Shown: positions 1-10,537, counted from the stretch's first letter. The stretch: DNA of 64,000 nucleotides from Shewanella loihica PV-4 (GCF_000016065.1 NC_009092.1:3472001-3536000); one strand, 5' to 3'. The notes: generated from the sequence alone by a model not told the origin. Translations and numbers: made by a program.

Positions 1-112
1 CGAGCTAAAGCTCAAGCAGCAGGGGGCTGAGGATTGGACCGCCATGAGTCACCTTTGCCTGCTGTACGATCCCAAGGCTCACAGCCATCTTAGCCATATC
101 GAACTCGGCTAG
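1..112 (+). CDS. holA: DNA polymerase III delta subunit, C-terminal end (partial)
   Basis: The reading frame is open from the first base and stops with TAG at 110-112. The last 36 or so residues resemble the C-terminal helix of the clamp-loader delta subunit, with the LKQ...W..L..L.LL spacing seen in E. coli HolA. Delta opens the beta sliding clamp in the polymerase III clamp loader. The gene lies 11 bases before nadD, the usual gammaproteobacterial order, which supports the call. Most of the gene is upstream of the window, so domains cannot be checked. Confidence 0.8.
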   Translation, partial: ELKLKQQGAEDWTAMSHLCLLYDPKAHSHLSHIELG

Positions 113-123
113 GGATAAGCAAG

Positions 124-765
124 ATGAAGATAGGCATACTGGGCGGCACCTTCGACCCCATTCACTATGGTCATATCAAGCCATTGCTTGAGGTACAGGC
201 CGCCCTGGGACTAGACGAAGTCTGGCTGATGCCCAACCATATTCCGCCCCACAAGGACGGCACCAACACCTCTACCCGGCATCGTCTGGCGATGGCCCAG
301 CTGGTGTGTCATCAATACCCACAGCTCAAGCTGTGTGATATAGAGGCAAACCGCGACCAGCCCTCCTATTCGGTAGAGACCCTGAAGCACCTGCGTCAGA
401 CCCACGGCCAGGATCAGCTAGTGTTTATCATGGGGATGGACTCCTTCGTCGGCCTACCGACCTGGTATCACTGGCGGCAGCTGTTCGATCTCTGTCATAT
501 CGCCGTCTGTCAACGCCCGGGCTGGACGTTGTGTGATGACAGCGAGATGGCTGCACAGATTAATACTCGCCGCGCAGACAAGACGGGGCTTGATAAGGCT
601 GCCGAGTCAGATTGCTACGCCGGTCTCATCTTCCCGGTGACCATCACACCTCAGCCCTACTCCTCTACCGAGATTCGCCGGCAGCTGGCCCAAAATCAGC
701 TGGCGACCGATGCCATGCCGCAAGCTATCGCCGACTATATCGCCGCCCATCGGCTCTACCGCTAA
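124..765 (+). CDS. nadD: Nicotinate-nucleotide adenylyltransferase
   Basis: NadD transfers AMP from ATP to nicotinate mononucleotide, giving deamido-NAD in the cytoplasmic NAD pathway. The 213-residue protein begins with the nucleotidyltransferase motif GGTFDPIHYGH (residues 7-17, containing the HxGH-type signature) and has the C-terminal SSTEIRR motif that binds the nucleotide. Length is normal for the family. It follows holA after 11 bases and precedes rsfS, the order found in E. coli. The ATG at 124 sits after a weak purine stretch (GGGATAAGC). Confident. Confidence 0.95.
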   Translation: MKIGILGGTFDPIHYGHIKPLLEVQAALGLDEVWLMPNHIPPHKDGTNTSTRHRLAMAQLVCHQYPQLKLCDIEANRDQPSYSVETLKHLRQTHGQDQLVFIMGMDSFVGLPTWYHWRQLFDLCHIAVCQRPGWTLCDDSEMAAQINTRRADKTGLDKAAESDCYAGLIFPVTITPQPYSSTEIRRQLAQNQLATDAMPQAIADYIAAHRLYR

Positions 766-910
766 CAGCCAGATAACAAGGCCTCAACCTTTAGCCAAAC
801 TCACGCCCATTAGGGTGCAGACAGGCATTTCGCGCACCGCTAATAGCAATTACTTTAGGGGCATAACCTGTTATACTGCCTCGCTGTTAAAAATGAATGA
901 GGAATTTAGC

Positions 911-1240
911 GTGCAAAGCGCCGAGCTTAAACAGTTTGTAGTCGACAAGGTCGAAGATTTAAAAGCAAAAGATGTTGTAGTACTGGAAGTCACCGACAAG
1001 TCGAATGTGACCGACTATATGGTGGTCTGTTCGGGTACTTCTAAGACCCACGTCAGAGCGATCGCCGAGAACGTGGTACTCGAGGCCAAACGTGCCAACC
1101 TACATATCCATGGCGTCGAAGGCCGTGACAGCAGCGAATGGGTGCTGGTCGACCTGGGCGACGTGATTGTTCATGTGATGCAAGACAAGACCCGCGACTT
1201 CTATCAGCTTGAAAAGCTGTGGTCTGAAAAGCCAGCTTAA
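911..1240 (+). CDS. rsfS: Ribosome silencing factor RsfS
   Basis: RsfS binds ribosomal protein uL14 on the 50S subunit and blocks subunit joining when nutrients are short. The 109-residue product starting at GTG 911 matches E. coli RsfS from its first residues ([12 protein letters not shown] against QGKALQDFVIDK) and carries the conserved GVEG and [10 protein letters not shown] segments. The frame is open back to 710, but the GTG has a GAGGA ribosome-binding site about seven bases upstream and gives the family length; ATG 893 is the alternative. The stop overlaps the rlmH start as TAATG, so the two are probably translationally coupled. Confidence 0.92.
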   Translation: MQSAELKQFVVDKVEDLKAKDVVVLEVTDKSNVTDYMVVCSGTSKTHVRAIAENVVLEAKRANLHIHGVEGRDSSEWVLVDLGDVIVHVMQDKTRDFYQLEKLWSEKPA

Positions 1241-1710
1241 TGAAGTTACAACTCGTTGCCGTGGGCACTCGCATGCCCGCCTGGGTCACCACAGGTTTCG
1301 AAGAGTATCAGCGCCGTTTCCCCAGGGACATGGCGTTCGAACTGATTGAGATCCCTGCCGGCAAGCGCGGTAAGAATGCCGACATCGCCCGCATCTTGCA
1401 AAAAGAGGGCGAACAGATGCTGGCGGCTATCCCTAAGGGAAACCATATCGTCAGCCTGGATCTGCCGGGTAAAAACTGGACCACGCCCGAGCTTGCCACT
1501 CAGCTCAATCGCTGGCAACTGGACGGTCGCGATGTTAGCCTGCTTATCGGCGGCCCCGAGGGGCTGGCCCCCGCCTGCAAACAGGCGGCGAATCAAAGCT
1601 GGTGTTTATCGGCCTTGACCCTGCCCCACCCCTTGGTACGCGTCTTGGTGGCCGAGAGCCTATACCGTGCCTGGAGCATCAACAACAACCACCCGTATCA
1701 TAGAGAGTAG
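1240..1710 (+). CDS. rlmH: 23S rRNA pseudouridine-1915 N3-methyltransferase
   Basis: RlmH is a SPOUT-class methyltransferase that uses S-adenosylmethionine to methylate pseudouridine 1915 in helix 69 of 23S rRNA. The 156-residue protein has the family length. The C-terminal half shows the SPOUT knot: LLIGGPEG (near residue 101), then [22 protein letters not shown] and the terminal NNHPYHRE. Its ATG shares one base with the rsfS stop. The pairing with rsfS is conserved widely in bacteria. Confidence 0.95.
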   Translation: MKLQLVAVGTRMPAWVTTGFEEYQRRFPRDMAFELIEIPAGKRGKNADIARILQKEGEQMLAAIPKGNHIVSLDLPGKNWTTPELATQLNRWQLDGRDVSLLIGGPEGLAPACKQAANQSWCLSALTLPHPLVRVLVAESLYRAWSINNNHPYHRE

Positions 1711-1787
1711 TGCGCCGCGCGATACTCGAGTCAATCGAGGGATAGACGATGATAGTGACAACCAACATACTGCCGGAGAGAGTATAA

Positions 1788-3671
1788 TTGGCGCCACGTA
1801 AACGGATGGCCATGCATGATCATGCCGCCGAAGCCTCGCTGTTCAAACGCCGCGCCATCTTCACCTTTGCCTGCGTGGTGGTCTTGCTAAGCATACTGCT
1901 AGGTAACCTCTATCATCTGCAAGTCTTGTCCTACAAGGACTACGAGACCCGCTCCAACGACAACCGCATCCGCGTCGTGCCCGTGGCGCCAAGCCGCGGT
2001 TTGATCTACGACAGACACGGCCAACTGCTGGCGGAGAACCAGCCCTTCTACTCGCTGGAGCTGATCCCAGAGAAGGTTAAAGACGTTCCCGCGACCCTGG
2101 ATGAACTCGCTAAGGTCGTCGAGCTCAGCAAGGATGACAGAGAAAGCCTGGTCGCCTCCCTCAAATACCATCGCCGCTTCAAGCCGATAACGGTCAAGAA
2201 CCGCCTGTCGGAGGAGGAAGTGGCGATCTTTAGCGTTAACCAACACAGATTCCCTGGCTTCTCCATCGACGCGGGCCTGAAACGCCACTACCCCTACGAT
2301 GGGCTGCTGACCCATGTGCTGGGCTATGTGGGCCGCATCAACAACAGGGACCAGGCCGCATTGCAACGTAACGGCCAGTGGCAGAACTACGCCGCCACCA
2401 AGGATATCGGCAAGCAGGGAATCGAAAAATTTTATGAGAGCCTGCTGCACGGCATGCCGGGTCATCTCGAAGAAGAGGTCAATAACCGCGGCCGCACCAT
2501 TCGCACCCTTAAATCTGTGGCGCCAGAGCCGGGCCAGGATATCTACCTGACCCTGGATCTTCAGCTACAGAAGAAGGCGATGGAGCTACTGGCGGGTCGC
2601 CGCGGCTCAATCGTGGCTATCGATCCTCGCGATGGCGGCATACTGGCCATGGTCTCCAGCCCCAGCTATGACCCGAACCAGTTCGTGCACGGCATCAGCT
2701 CCAAGGCCTATAGCGATCTGCTCAACGCTCGCTCACGCCCTTTGATCAACCGCGCCACTCAGGGCCAATACGCCCCGGCATCGACGGTTAAGCCTCACAT
2801 GGCGCTGCTGGGCCTGGAAGAGAAGGTAGTGACCCCTAAGACCCGGGTGTGGGATCCAGGCTTTTGGCAGATCCCCGGCGTCGAGCGCAAGTATCGCGAC
2901 TGGAAACGTTGGGGCCACGGCTGGGTCGATGTCAACGGCGCCCTGGTGCACTCCTGTGACACCTACTTCTACGACATGGCCTACAAGACGGGCATAGATA
3001 AGATCAGCAACTTCATGCAGCAGTTCGGCTTTGGCGAGCGCACAGGTGTCGATATCTTCGAGGAATCGGCCGGTAACATGCCATCCAAGGACTGGAAGCG
3101 CCTCAAATACAATCAGCCCTGGTATATCGGCGATACCATCTCGGTGGGGATCGGCCAGGGTTACTGGACCACCACGCCGCTGCAGCTGGCCAACGCCACC
3201 GCCATCATGGCCAACAAGGGCGAGCGTTTCGTGCCGCACCTGTTGAAGTCGATCAAAAATGATACCGTCAAGGTCGACACGCCGGTAGATAAGATGGCGC
3301 CCGTGGTGCTTAAGAGTCCACACAACTGGCAGATCATCAACGAGGCGATGCGAGATACCGCCCATAAGTCGCGCTTCGTCGACGCGGGCTATACCGCGGC
3401 GATGAAGACGGGTACCGCCCAGGTCTTCAGTGTAGCCGAAGATGAAAAGTATGACGCCGAAAATATCGACGAACACCTGAGGGACAACGCCTTGATCGTC
3501 GCCTACGCCCCCTATGAGGCGCCGCGTATCGTGCTGGCAGTGGTACTGGAAAACGCCGGTTGGGGTGGCGCCAACGCAGGCCCCGTGGCCCGCGCCCTGC
3601 TGGATGAGTATATGCTTCGCGATAACCTGCCCTTAGAAACCGCCGGGAGCCCACACAATGAACGCCCATAG
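1788..3671 (+). CDS. mrdA: Penicillin-binding protein 2 (elongasome transpeptidase)
   Basis: PBP2 cross-links peptidoglycan during cell elongation, working with RodA in the inner membrane. The 627-residue protein has one N-terminal membrane segment (about residues 25-45, [18 protein letters not shown]), a dimerisation domain beginning at the RGLIYDR motif, and the transpeptidase domain with catalytic Ser332 in STVK and the KTG motif at Lys540. The start is TTG at 1788 preceded by GGAGAG; ATG 1806 is possible but lies further from that site. The 3' end overlaps mrdB by 14 bases, so the two are an operon. Confidence 0.95.
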   Translation: MAPRKRMAMHDHAAEASLFKRRAIFTFACVVVLLSILLGNLYHLQVLSYKDYETRSNDNRIRVVPVAPSRGLIYDRHGQLLAENQPFYSLELIPEKVKDVPATLDELAKVVELSKDDRESLVASLKYHRRFKPITVKNRLSEEEVAIFSVNQHRFPGFSIDAGLKRHYPYDGLLTHVLGYVGRINNRDQAALQRNGQWQNYAATKDIGKQGIEKFYESLLHGMPGHLEEEVNNRGRTIRTLKSVAPEPGQDIYLTLDLQLQKKAMELLAGRRGSIVAIDPRDGGILAMVSSPSYDPNQFVHGISSKAYSDLLNARSRPLINRATQGQYAPASTVKPHMALLGLEEKVVTPKTRVWDPGFWQIPGVERKYRDWKRWGHGWVDVNGALVHSCDTYFYDMAYKTGIDKISNFMQQFGFGERTGVDIFEESAGNMPSKDWKRLKYNQPWYIGDTISVGIGQGYWTTTPLQLANATAIMANKGERFVPHLLKSIKNDTVKVDTPVDKMAPVVLKSPHNWQIINEAMRDTAHKSRFVDAGYTAAMKTGTAQVFSVAEDEKYDAENIDEHLRDNALIVAYAPYEAPRIVLAVVLENAGWGGANAGPVARALLDEYMLRDNLPLETAGSPHNERP

Positions 3672-4764
3672 CCATAGACCCAACATCTGGCAGCGCATGC
3701 ATATCGACCTGCCATTGCTTCTTGGGCTACTGGCACTCATGTGCTATGGCCTGTTCGTTATCTATTCCGCCGGTGGCGAAGATATGGCGCTGATGGAGCG
3801 TCAGCTGATCCGCATGGGACTGTCGCTGGGAATCATGTTGTTCGTGGCGCAGATTAATCCCGAGGTGCTCAGGCGCTGGGCCTTCCCCATCTATATCGCC
3901 GGGGTGATTCTGCTGCTCGGTGTGCATTTCTTCGGTGAGATCAACAAGGGCGCCCAGCGCTGGCTCAACCTGGGCTTCATGGAGTTTCAGCCCTCAGAGC
4001 TGATTAAGCTGGCCTTCCCCATCACCATGGCCTGGTATATCAGTAAGTTTCCCCTGCCGCCGAAGAAGCGTTATCTGGCCGGTGCCGGGGTAATTCTGCT
4101 CATTCCGACACTCTTGATTGCCAAGCAGCCGGATCTCGGTACCTCTATCCTGGTGGCGGCCTCAGGGATCTTCGTGCTGTTTCTCTCCGGCATGAGCTGG
4201 GCCATCGTCGGCAGCTTCATCGGCGGCGTGCTGGCCATGCTGCCTGTGCTCTGGTTTTTCCTGATGCACGACTATCAACGTACCCGGGTATTGACCCTGC
4301 TGGATCCAGAAAAAGACCCGCTGGGCGCCGGCTATCATATTATTCAGTCCAAGATCGCCATCGGCTCAGGTGGGATCTGGGGCAAAGGCTGGCTCGACGG
4401 CACTCAATCTCAGCTGGAGTTCCTGCCTGAGCGCCATACAGATTTCATCTTCGCGGTTATCGGCGAGGAGTTTGGCCTGATCGGCAGCCTTATTCTGCTC
4501 TGCCTCTACCTCTATGTGATCGGCCGCGGCCTGGTGATCGCCTCGCGCGCACAAACCAGTTTTGCCCGTTTACTCGCTGGCAGTATTACTTTAACCTTCT
4601 TTGTATATGTCTTTGTGAATATTGGCATGGTATCGGGACTACTCCCCGTGGTCGGTGTGCCCCTGCCCCTCATCAGTTACGGCGGTACCTCTATGCTGAC
4701 CCTGATGACAGGCTTCGGGATCCTGATGAGCATACATACCCATAGACGATTCATTGACCGTTAA
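3658..4764 (+). CDS. mrdB: Rod-shape peptidoglycan glycosyltransferase RodA
   Basis: RodA is the SEDS-family glycosyltransferase that polymerises lipid II during elongation, partnered with PBP2. The 368-residue protein is strongly hydrophobic with about ten membrane spans. It carries SEDS hallmarks: [17 protein letters not shown], the extracellular loop [21 protein letters not shown] and the terminal [11 protein letters not shown]. The ATG lies inside the end of mrdA. It is followed 12 bases later by mltB. Confidence 0.95.
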   Translation: MNAHSHRPNIWQRMHIDLPLLLGLLALMCYGLFVIYSAGGEDMALMERQLIRMGLSLGIMLFVAQINPEVLRRWAFPIYIAGVILLLGVHFFGEINKGAQRWLNLGFMEFQPSELIKLAFPITMAWYISKFPLPPKKRYLAGAGVILLIPTLLIAKQPDLGTSILVAASGIFVLFLSGMSWAIVGSFIGGVLAMLPVLWFFLMHDYQRTRVLTLLDPEKDPLGAGYHIIQSKIAIGSGGIWGKGWLDGTQSQLEFLPERHTDFIFAVIGEEFGLIGSLILLCLYLYVIGRGLVIASRAQTSFARLLAGSITLTFFVYVFVNIGMVSGLLPVVGVPLPLISYGGTSMLTLMTGFGILMSIHTHRRFIDR

Positions 4765-4775
4765 AGGAAGACGAT

Positions 4776-5783
4776 TTGAAACCAGTTTCACAGCTATTTT
4801 TCGCCCTGATGCTGGGCGGTGCCAGCTTGCTGGCCCAGGCCGATGATAAGGTGATCCCCCAAGAGGGTGACATCAGTGAGTTGAAGACAGCCTTCACCGA
4901 GCAGCAACTCGGCGCCGGCTTCACCCAGGCAGAGATAGACAGCTTTCTCAGTAGCGCCCAATACAACCAGAAAGTGATCGACGCCATCACCACCCCTTGG
5001 GAAGCCAAGCCCTGGTTTCAATATCACCCCATCTTCCTCACCGATAAGCGTCTGGAAAAGGGACTGAATTTCTGGCGCACCCATGATGCGACCATCGCCA
5101 AGGCGGCAAAGACTTATCAGGTAGACCCCGAGATCATCGTTGCCATTATCGGCATCGAGACCTTCTACGGCGGCTACATGGGCACCTATCCGGTGATCGA
5201 TGCCCTCTACACCCTGGGCTTTCATTACACGCCGCGGGCCGACTTCTTTCGCAAGGAACTCGCCCAGCTACAGACCCTGGCCAAAGAGGAAAAACTGGAC
5301 CTGACTACGCTAAAAGGCTCCTACGCCGGCGCCATGGGTTATGGTCAGTTCATTCCCTCCAGCTATCGTCATTTCGCGGTGGATTTTAGCGGCGATGGCC
5401 GCCGTGACTTGGTCGGCGATCCGGTTGATGCCATCGGCAGTGTCGCCAACTACTTTCATCAACATGGCTGGCAAAAAGGCGGCCTGGTCACCCTACCACT
5501 GACGACTCACCATCTGCCCGCGCATCTCAAGGCCTGGTCGGGAGAGAAGCTCTCCTACAAGGTTGCCGACATCCTGTCGCCAACCATCTCCCTGGCGCAG
5601 AATGTCGATCTCGACGTGCAACAACCCGCACTACTGGTCGAGCTTGAGCAGCAAGACGGCAAAGACTACTGGCTGGGACTGAACAACTTTTACGTGATCA
5701 CCCGCTATAACCGCAGCCCGCTGTACGCCATGGCGGTGTATCAATTTAGCCAACAACTCAAAGATGCTTATGCGAAACAGTAA
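4776..5783 (+). CDS. mltB: Lytic murein transglycosylase B
   Basis: MltB cleaves the glycan strand between MurNAc and GlcNAc, forming 1,6-anhydro ends in the periplasm. The 335-residue protein has an N-terminal signal sequence (FFALMLGGASLLAQA), the catalytic segment IIGIETFYGG whose Glu acts as acid/base, and the GAMGYGQFIPSSY motif of SLT family 3. There is no lipobox cysteine, unlike E. coli MltB, so it may be soluble or held by an uncleaved signal. TTG 4776 is chosen because AAGGAAG ends five bases before it. It overlaps rlpA by 20 bases. Confidence 0.93.
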   Translation: MKPVSQLFFALMLGGASLLAQADDKVIPQEGDISELKTAFTEQQLGAGFTQAEIDSFLSSAQYNQKVIDAITTPWEAKPWFQYHPIFLTDKRLEKGLNFWRTHDATIAKAAKTYQVDPEIIVAIIGIETFYGGYMGTYPVIDALYTLGFHYTPRADFFRKELAQLQTLAKEEKLDLTTLKGSYAGAMGYGQFIPSSYRHFAVDFSGDGRRDLVGDPVDAIGSVANYFHQHGWQKGGLVTLPLTTHHLPAHLKAWSGEKLSYKVADILSPTISLAQNVDLDVQQPALLVELEQQDGKDYWLGLNNFYVITRYNRSPLYAMAVYQFSQQLKDAYAKQ

Positions 5784-6561
5784 CGCCCTGTCACTGCTCT
5801 CCTTCATCCTGCTATTGGTTTTGGCGGGCTGCTCGTCGCAGAGCGGCCGCTATAAGATTGCCGACGACGTAGCGCCGACCGATGCGCCCGATGTCTCCAA
5901 GGTCGAAGATGCTCATCCCAAGTTTGAGCCCTACAGCCGCGGCGGCAACCGCAAGGAATATACGGTACTGGGCAAGACCTACCGGGTGCTCGACACAGGC
6001 AAAGGCTATCAGAAGACAGGCATCGCCTCCTGGTATGGCGCCAAGTTTCATGGTCACCTCACCTCCAATGGCGAGACCTACGACATGTATTCCATGTCGG
6101 CGGCCCATAAGACGCTGCCACTGCCAAGCTATGTGAAGGTCACTAACCTGGCCAACGACAAGTCGGTAGTGGTGAGGGTCAACGATCGAGGCCCCTTTCA
6201 CGATAACCGCATCATAGATCTCTCCTACGCCGCGGCGCATCGCCTGGACATGCTCAAGACGGGCACGGCCAAGGTGCAGCTTGAGGTGATCTACATCGAA
6301 AATCCCGAGTCTGTGGCTTTGGCCGCACTGCAGGAAACCAAACTTCACTATGTGCAGGTGATCGCCTCCTCAGATAAGGGGCGCATCGACCATCTGGCAC
6401 AGACCCTGGCCGATCAGTATCAGGTGCAGACCCGTATCCAACAGAGCGGCAATCTCTATCGCCTGCAACTCGGCCCCATAGGTCGCCAGCAGATCGCCGC
6501 CCAGTTGCATCAGACACTGCAGCAAAACGGCTACCCTCAGAGCTATCTGGTGACCGAATAA
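5764..6561 (+). CDS. rlpA: Septal ring lytic transglycosylase RlpA (lipoprotein)
   Basis: RlpA is an outer-membrane lipoprotein that in Pseudomonas aeruginosa degrades denuded glycan strands at the division site. This 265-residue protein has a lipoprotein signal ending in LAGC (Cys23 counting from the first ATG), a double-psi beta-barrel domain (about residues 80-175: ASWYG...GETYD...AAHKTLP...VRVNDRGPF) and a C-terminal SPOR domain (about 190-265) that would bind septal peptidoglycan. The Glu, His and Asp of the catalytic region appear present. Two ATGs, 5764 and 5770, are possible starts within the end of mltB. Confidence 0.93.
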   Translation: MLMRNSNALSLLSFILLLVLAGCSSQSGRYKIADDVAPTDAPDVSKVEDAHPKFEPYSRGGNRKEYTVLGKTYRVLDTGKGYQKTGIASWYGAKFHGHLTSNGETYDMYSMSAAHKTLPLPSYVKVTNLANDKSVVVRVNDRGPFHDNRIIDLSYAAAHRLDMLKTGTAKVQLEVIYIENPESVALAALQETKLHYVQVIASSDKGRIDHLAQTLADQYQVQTRIQQSGNLYRLQLGPIGRQQIAAQLHQTLQQNGYPQSYLVTE

Positions 6562-6696
6562 GGTAACGACCCGAAATCGGTGCGCTTTTCCTTAAGATTA
6601 AGGAACCTTCACTGATTTCGATGGTCGACTAATGTTATACTCGCCCGACATAGCGCCCAAATTTTTGCATTCAACCAAAAGACGTGCCTTGATAAT

Positions 6697-7869
6697 ATGA
6701 AATTACTGAATCACAGCTTTAAAACACTCCTCCTTGTCTCCTCTCTCTCTATCACGGCAGCCAACGCGGCACCCGTTGTTACGCCTGATGCTCCTAAGGT
6801 GGCAGCCAAAGCCTTTATCCTGATGGATTACAACTCGGGCCAGATCATCGCCGAAGAGAATGCCTATGAGAGCCTGAACCCAGCCAGTCTCACCAAGATG
6901 ATGACCAGCTACGTGATAGGCCACGAGATCAAGGTGGGCAACATCTCGCCACAAGACAAGGTGACCATTAGTAAGAATGCCTGGTCGAAGAATTTCCCCG
7001 ACTCCTCCAAGATGTTTATCGAGGTGGGCAAGCAGGTCTCTGTCGAAGAGCTCAACCGCGGCATCATCATTCAGTCGGGTAACGATGCCTGTGTCGCCAT
7101 GGCCGAACATATTGCCGGCACAGAAGATGGTTTCGTGGATCTGATGAACTCCTGGGCCAAGCAGCTGGGCATGCGTGACAGCTACTTCGAGAACTCCCAC
7201 GGCCTGGACTCGGAAAATCACAAGACCACAGCCTACGACATGGCACTGCTGGGCGCCGCGCTGATCCGCGACGTACCCGAGGAGTACCGCGTCTACTCGG
7301 AGAAGTCTTTCACCTATAACGGCATCAAGCAGTACAACCGTAACGGTCTGCTATGGGACAAGAGCCTGAACGTCGATGGCATCAAGACGGGCCACACCTC
7401 AGGCGCCGGTTACAACCTGGTGACTTCGGCAACCAAAGATGGCATGCGCCTAGTGTCTGTAGTCTTGGGCACCGCCAGCGAGTCGGCCCGTAAGGCCGAG
7501 AGCAAGAAGCTTCTCAACTATGGTTTCCGCTTCTTCGAGACCATCACCCCCTACAAGGCGGGCGACAGCTTTGTAACCCAGAAGATCTGGTACGGTGACA
7601 GAGAATCAGTGGATCTGGGCGTGCTGACAGATACCCCCATCACCATTAGCCGTGGCCAGGCGAAAAACCTCGAGGCCAACTACGAGCTGAACAAGGAGCT
7701 GACTGCCCCGATCGCCAAGGGTGAGACAGTAGGCCGCATCTACTTCCAGCTTAACGGCAAAGACATTGCCCAGTTCCCACTGGTCACCCTACAAGAGGTG
7801 AACGAAGGCAGCTGGTTCAGCAAGCTGATGGACTACTTTAAGCAGATGTTTGCCAGCTGGTTTAACTAA
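6697..7869 (+). CDS. dacA: D-alanyl-D-alanine carboxypeptidase (PBP5/6 type)
   Basis: This low-molecular-mass PBP removes the terminal D-Ala from peptidoglycan pentapeptides at the outer face of the inner membrane. The 390-residue protein has a signal peptide (to ANA, residue 24), the active-site motifs SLTK (Ser64, Lys67), SGN (127-129) and KTG (230-232), a PBP5 C-terminal beta domain and a terminal amphipathic membrane-anchoring helix (SWFSKLMDYFKQMFASWF). It follows rlpA after 135 bases, with a likely promoter -10 box TATACT at 6636-6641, so it can be transcribed separately. A terminator follows. Confidence 0.95.
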   Translation: MKLLNHSFKTLLLVSSLSITAANAAPVVTPDAPKVAAKAFILMDYNSGQIIAEENAYESLNPASLTKMMTSYVIGHEIKVGNISPQDKVTISKNAWSKNFPDSSKMFIEVGKQVSVEELNRGIIIQSGNDACVAMAEHIAGTEDGFVDLMNSWAKQLGMRDSYFENSHGLDSENHKTTAYDMALLGAALIRDVPEEYRVYSEKSFTYNGIKQYNRNGLLWDKSLNVDGIKTGHTSGAGYNLVTSATKDGMRLVSVVLGTASESARKAESKKLLNYGFRFFETITPYKAGDSFVTQKIWYGDRESVDLGVLTDTPITISRGQAKNLEANYELNKELTAPIAKGETVGRIYFQLNGKDIAQFPLVTLQEVNEGSWFSKLMDYFKQMFASWFN

Positions 7870-7900
7870 TTCCACAGCGACAAATGCATGAGATAGTAAA

Positions 7901-7926
7901 AAGTCACCTAAGGGTGACTTTTTTGT
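7901..7926 (+). terminator. Rho-independent terminator after dacA
   Basis: An inverted repeat AGTCACC/GGTGACT with a short loop is followed by a run of T with one G. It lies 32 bases beyond the dacA stop. Confidence 0.85.
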
Positions 7927-8003
7927 TTTTAGCCTCTCAGGCTTGAATTAGGTATAATAACCCCCATTTTATAGCCATTAAGTTAGGCAAGAGATAGACA
8001 CCT

Positions 8004-8270
8004 ATGTTAGACACCAAATTTCATGAACTCCTAGACTTCCCCGCGGCCTTCCCTTTCAAAGTCGTGGGCGACGCCAGAGACACACTCGCCGATGACGTCG
8101 TTGCCGTTGTGCAGCGTCACGTGCCAGGCGACTATATGCCAACCTCCAGGGCCTCAAGCAAAGGCAGCTACCACTCGATCACCGTCAAGGTAACGGTTCA
8201 CAGTAAAGAGCAGATCGAACTGCTTTACATCGAGTTAGCGGCTATCGAAGGGGTTAAGCGCGTCCTCTAA
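8004..8270 (+). CDS. ybeD: YbeD/DUF493 family protein
   Basis: This small 88-residue cytoplasmic protein matches the YbeD family (DUF493), whose ferredoxin-like fold resembles the regulatory ACT-like domains of allosteric enzymes; its role is unproved. Family features visible are the N-terminal [14 protein letters not shown] segment and the [11 protein letters not shown] strand followed by [11 protein letters not shown]. It sits between dacA and lipB as in E. coli. A TATAAT -10 box at 7953-7958, after the dacA terminator, probably drives it. Confidence 0.92.
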   Translation: MLDTKFHELLDFPAAFPFKVVGDARDTLADDVVAVVQRHVPGDYMPTSRASSKGSYHSITVKVTVHSKEQIELLYIELAAIEGVKRVL

Positions 8271-8303
8271 GATGCGCCCTCCTGATAGGAAATGTGATCT
8301 ACC

Positions 8304-8331
8304 TTACATTTCCTGATTTCGCGCGTATAAT
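8304..8331 (+). promoter_or_regulatory. Probable sigma-70 promoter for lipB-lipA
   Basis: TTACAT (8304-8309) and TATAAT (8326-8331) are 16 bases apart in the 89-base gap between ybeD and lipB, followed by a GC-rich start region. Confidence 0.6.
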
Positions 8332-8365
8332 AGGCGCACTTAAACGCTGAGGGGAGAGGTTGCCC

Positions 8366-9016
8366 TTGAAAGATACGGTTTTACATATTCGTCATCTTGG
8401 TCGCCAGGATTACGAGTCGGTATGGCACGCCATGCAGGAATATACCGATAATCGCGATGAAACGAGCCGAGATGAGCTTTGGATAGTCGAACATCCTCCG
8501 GTGTTCACGCAGGGCCAGGCAGGCAAGAGTGAGCATATTCTCAACCCCGGTGATATCCCCGTCATTCAAGTCGACCGTGGTGGCCAAGTGACCTACCATG
8601 GCCCAGGGCAGTTAGTCGCCTACCCACTACTGGACATCAAGCGCCTCAAAATCGGCGTTCGCCAACTGGTGACCGACATAGAGCAGAGTATCGTCAAGAT
8701 GCTCGCCCTCTATGGTATCGAAGCCTATCCTAAGGCCGATGCTCCTGGCGTCTATGTCGAGGAGCGCAAGATAGCCTCTCTGGGTCTGCGGATCCGTAAA
8801 GGCTGCTCCTTCCACGGCCTGGCACTAAACGTCGATATGGATATGTCCCCCTTTCAGCGCATCAACCCCTGCGGTTATGCCGGACTAGAGATGGCTCAAT
8901 GTAAGCCGCTCAAGGGGCCACAAAGCGTCGAAGAAGCCGGCGAGAAACTGATACAAACCTTTAGCCAAGAATTGGGCTATCAACATCTAGAACATCATCA
9001 AGGGTTAACAGACTAA
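8366..9016 (+). CDS. lipB: Lipoyl(octanoyl) transferase
   Basis: LipB moves the octanoyl group from acyl carrier protein to the lipoyl domains of 2-oxoacid dehydrogenases and GcvH. The 216-residue protein contains the family segments [28 protein letters not shown] (with the catalytic-site Lys) and [11 protein letters not shown] (with the acyl-carrying Cys). I place the start at TTG 8366, seven bases from a GGGGAGAGG site; TTG 8360 directly abuts that site and would add only two residues. LipA begins one base after its stop, so the pair is co-transcribed. Confidence 0.93.
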   Translation: MKDTVLHIRHLGRQDYESVWHAMQEYTDNRDETSRDELWIVEHPPVFTQGQAGKSEHILNPGDIPVIQVDRGGQVTYHGPGQLVAYPLLDIKRLKIGVRQLVTDIEQSIVKMLALYGIEAYPKADAPGVYVEERKIASLGLRIRKGCSFHGLALNVDMDMSPFQRINPCGYAGLEMAQCKPLKGPQSVEEAGEKLIQTFSQELGYQHLEHHQGLTD

Positions 9017-9017
9017 T

Positions 9018-9983
9018 ATGAGTAGGCCTGAAAGATTACAACCCGGAGTCAAGTTACGCGATGCCGACAAGGTCTCTCGTATTCCGGTCAAGGTCGTGCC
9101 TTCCGAGCGCGAAACCATGCTACGCAAACCCGATTGGTTGAGAGTCAAGCTCCCGGCATCGAATCAACGTATCGTCGACATCAAACAAGCGCTGCGTAAG
9201 AACGGTCTGCACTCTGTATGTGAAGAGGCCTCCTGCCCTAACCTTGCCGAATGTTTTAACCATGGTACCGCTACCTTCATGATCTTGGGCGCCATCTGCA
9301 CCCGTCGCTGCCCCTTCTGCGACGTGGCCCATGGTCGTCCACTCAAGCCTGATGCCGAAGAGCCGGTAAAACTGGCACAAACCATCAGAGACATGAAGCT
9401 GAAATATGTGGTGATCACCTCTGTGGATCGTGACGATCTGCGTGATGGTGGTGCCCAGCACTTTGCCGACTGTATTCGCGAGATCCGTAAGCTCAACCCA
9501 GAGATCAAGATTGAGATCTTGGTGCCCGACTTTAGGGGCCGCATCGACGCCGCCTTGGAGATTCTGGCCACAGAGCCACCCGATGTCTTCAATCACAACC
9601 TGGAAACTGCGCCTAAGCACTACCGTAAGGCTCGTCCAGGGGCGAACTACCAATGGTCACTGGATCTGTTGAAGAAATTCAAAGAACAACACCCACATAT
9701 TCCGACTAAGTCGGGCCTGATGATGGGTCTGGGTGAGACCAACGAAGAGATCGCCGAGGTGCTTCGCGACCTGCGTGCGCACAATGTTGAGATGCTGACA
9801 CTCGGTCAATACCTGCAGCCTTCTAAATTCCACCTGCCGGTAGAGCGTTACGTGCCGCCAGCCGAGTTTGACGAGCTGAAAGACTATGCCGAAGAGATAG
9901 GCTTTACCCATGCCGCTTGTGGTCCTATGGTGCGTTCTAGCTACCACGCCGACCTGCAGGCGCAAGGTAAAGAGGTTAAATAA
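9018..9983 (+). CDS. lipA: Lipoyl synthase (radical SAM)
   Basis: LipA inserts two sulfurs into protein-bound octanoyl groups, completing lipoate synthesis started by LipB. The 321-residue protein shows both iron-sulfur sites: the auxiliary cluster motif [12 protein letters not shown] and the radical SAM motif CTRRCPFC. The terminal RSSYHAD segment, whose Ser ligates the auxiliary cluster, is also present. Length is typical. It is the last gene of the plus-strand block and is followed by a strong terminator. Confidence 0.97.
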   Translation: MSRPERLQPGVKLRDADKVSRIPVKVVPSERETMLRKPDWLRVKLPASNQRIVDIKQALRKNGLHSVCEEASCPNLAECFNHGTATFMILGAICTRRCPFCDVAHGRPLKPDAEEPVKLAQTIRDMKLKYVVITSVDRDDLRDGGAQHFADCIREIRKLNPEIKIEILVPDFRGRIDAALEILATEPPDVFNHNLETAPKHYRKARPGANYQWSLDLLKKFKEQHPHIPTKSGLMMGLGETNEEIAEVLRDLRAHNVEMLTLGQYLQPSKFHLPVERYVPPAEFDELKDYAEEIGFTHAACGPMVRSSYHADLQAQGKEVK

Positions 9984-10033
9984 CCTAAAACCTTAGGCAA
10001 GCAATTGTCTTTAGCGTTCAACGCTTAGAAACA

Positions 10034-10064
10034 AAAATAGCGCCCTTGCGGCGCTATTTTTTTA
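10034..10064 (+). terminator. Rho-independent terminator after lipA
   Basis: A stem AAATAGCGCC/GGCGCTATTT with a five-base loop is followed by T residues. The A-rich left flank means it could also work for the convergent rimI transcript. Confidence 0.9.
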
Positions 10065-10087
10065 TTCCCGAGTACAAACCCAAACGG

Positions 10088-10537
10088 CTAGAACAAACGC
10101 TCCATCAAGATAGCGTCTTCTTTCCCCTGTTCCAGCTGATAATAGTTGGCTCGCATTCCTACCTGCTCGAAGCCCATCTGGCGATATAAGGCGATTGCCC
10201 TTTCATTAGAGGCCCTCACCTCTAACATCATACGTTCGGCCCCCTGAGTGGCTGCCAGCTCGATTAACGCCTCGGTGAGGCGCTTACCCAAACCTTGCCC
10301 CTGAGCGTCTGGCCTGACGCAGATATCCATCAGGGTGGCATCTTCGAACAGTTGGTGCAGAATACTGAAGCCCAACATCTCCTCATCATCGAAGAGACCG
10401 ATAACATGGTAGAAACGCCCGAAACAGGTCTCAAGGTTACTCAGCGACATGGGGAAACTATGGCAGGCCGACTCCAGCTCATGCAACTTAGGAGCGTCTT
10501 CCTTGCTCAGTGTCTTAAGCGTTAGCGTCATAGGCAT
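10088..10537 (-). CDS. rimI: Ribosomal protein bS18 N-alpha-acetyltransferase
   Basis: RimI is a GNAT acetyltransferase that acetylates the N-terminal alanine of ribosomal protein S18 in E. coli. The 149-residue protein has the acetyl-CoA motif VRPDAQGQGLGKRL (about residues 76-89) and the later NERAIALYRQMGFE segment. Its start overlaps the end of holD by 23 bases, the same holD-rimI arrangement as in enteric bacteria, which supports RimI rather than a generic acetyltransferase. Confidence 0.92.
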   Translation of the reverse strand: MPMTLTLKTLSKEDAPKLHELESACHSFPMSLSNLETCFGRFYHVIGLFDDEEMLGFSILHQLFEDATLMDICVRPDAQGQGLGKRLTEALIELAATQGAERMMLEVRASNERAIALYRQMGFEQVGMRANYYQLEQGKEDAILMERLF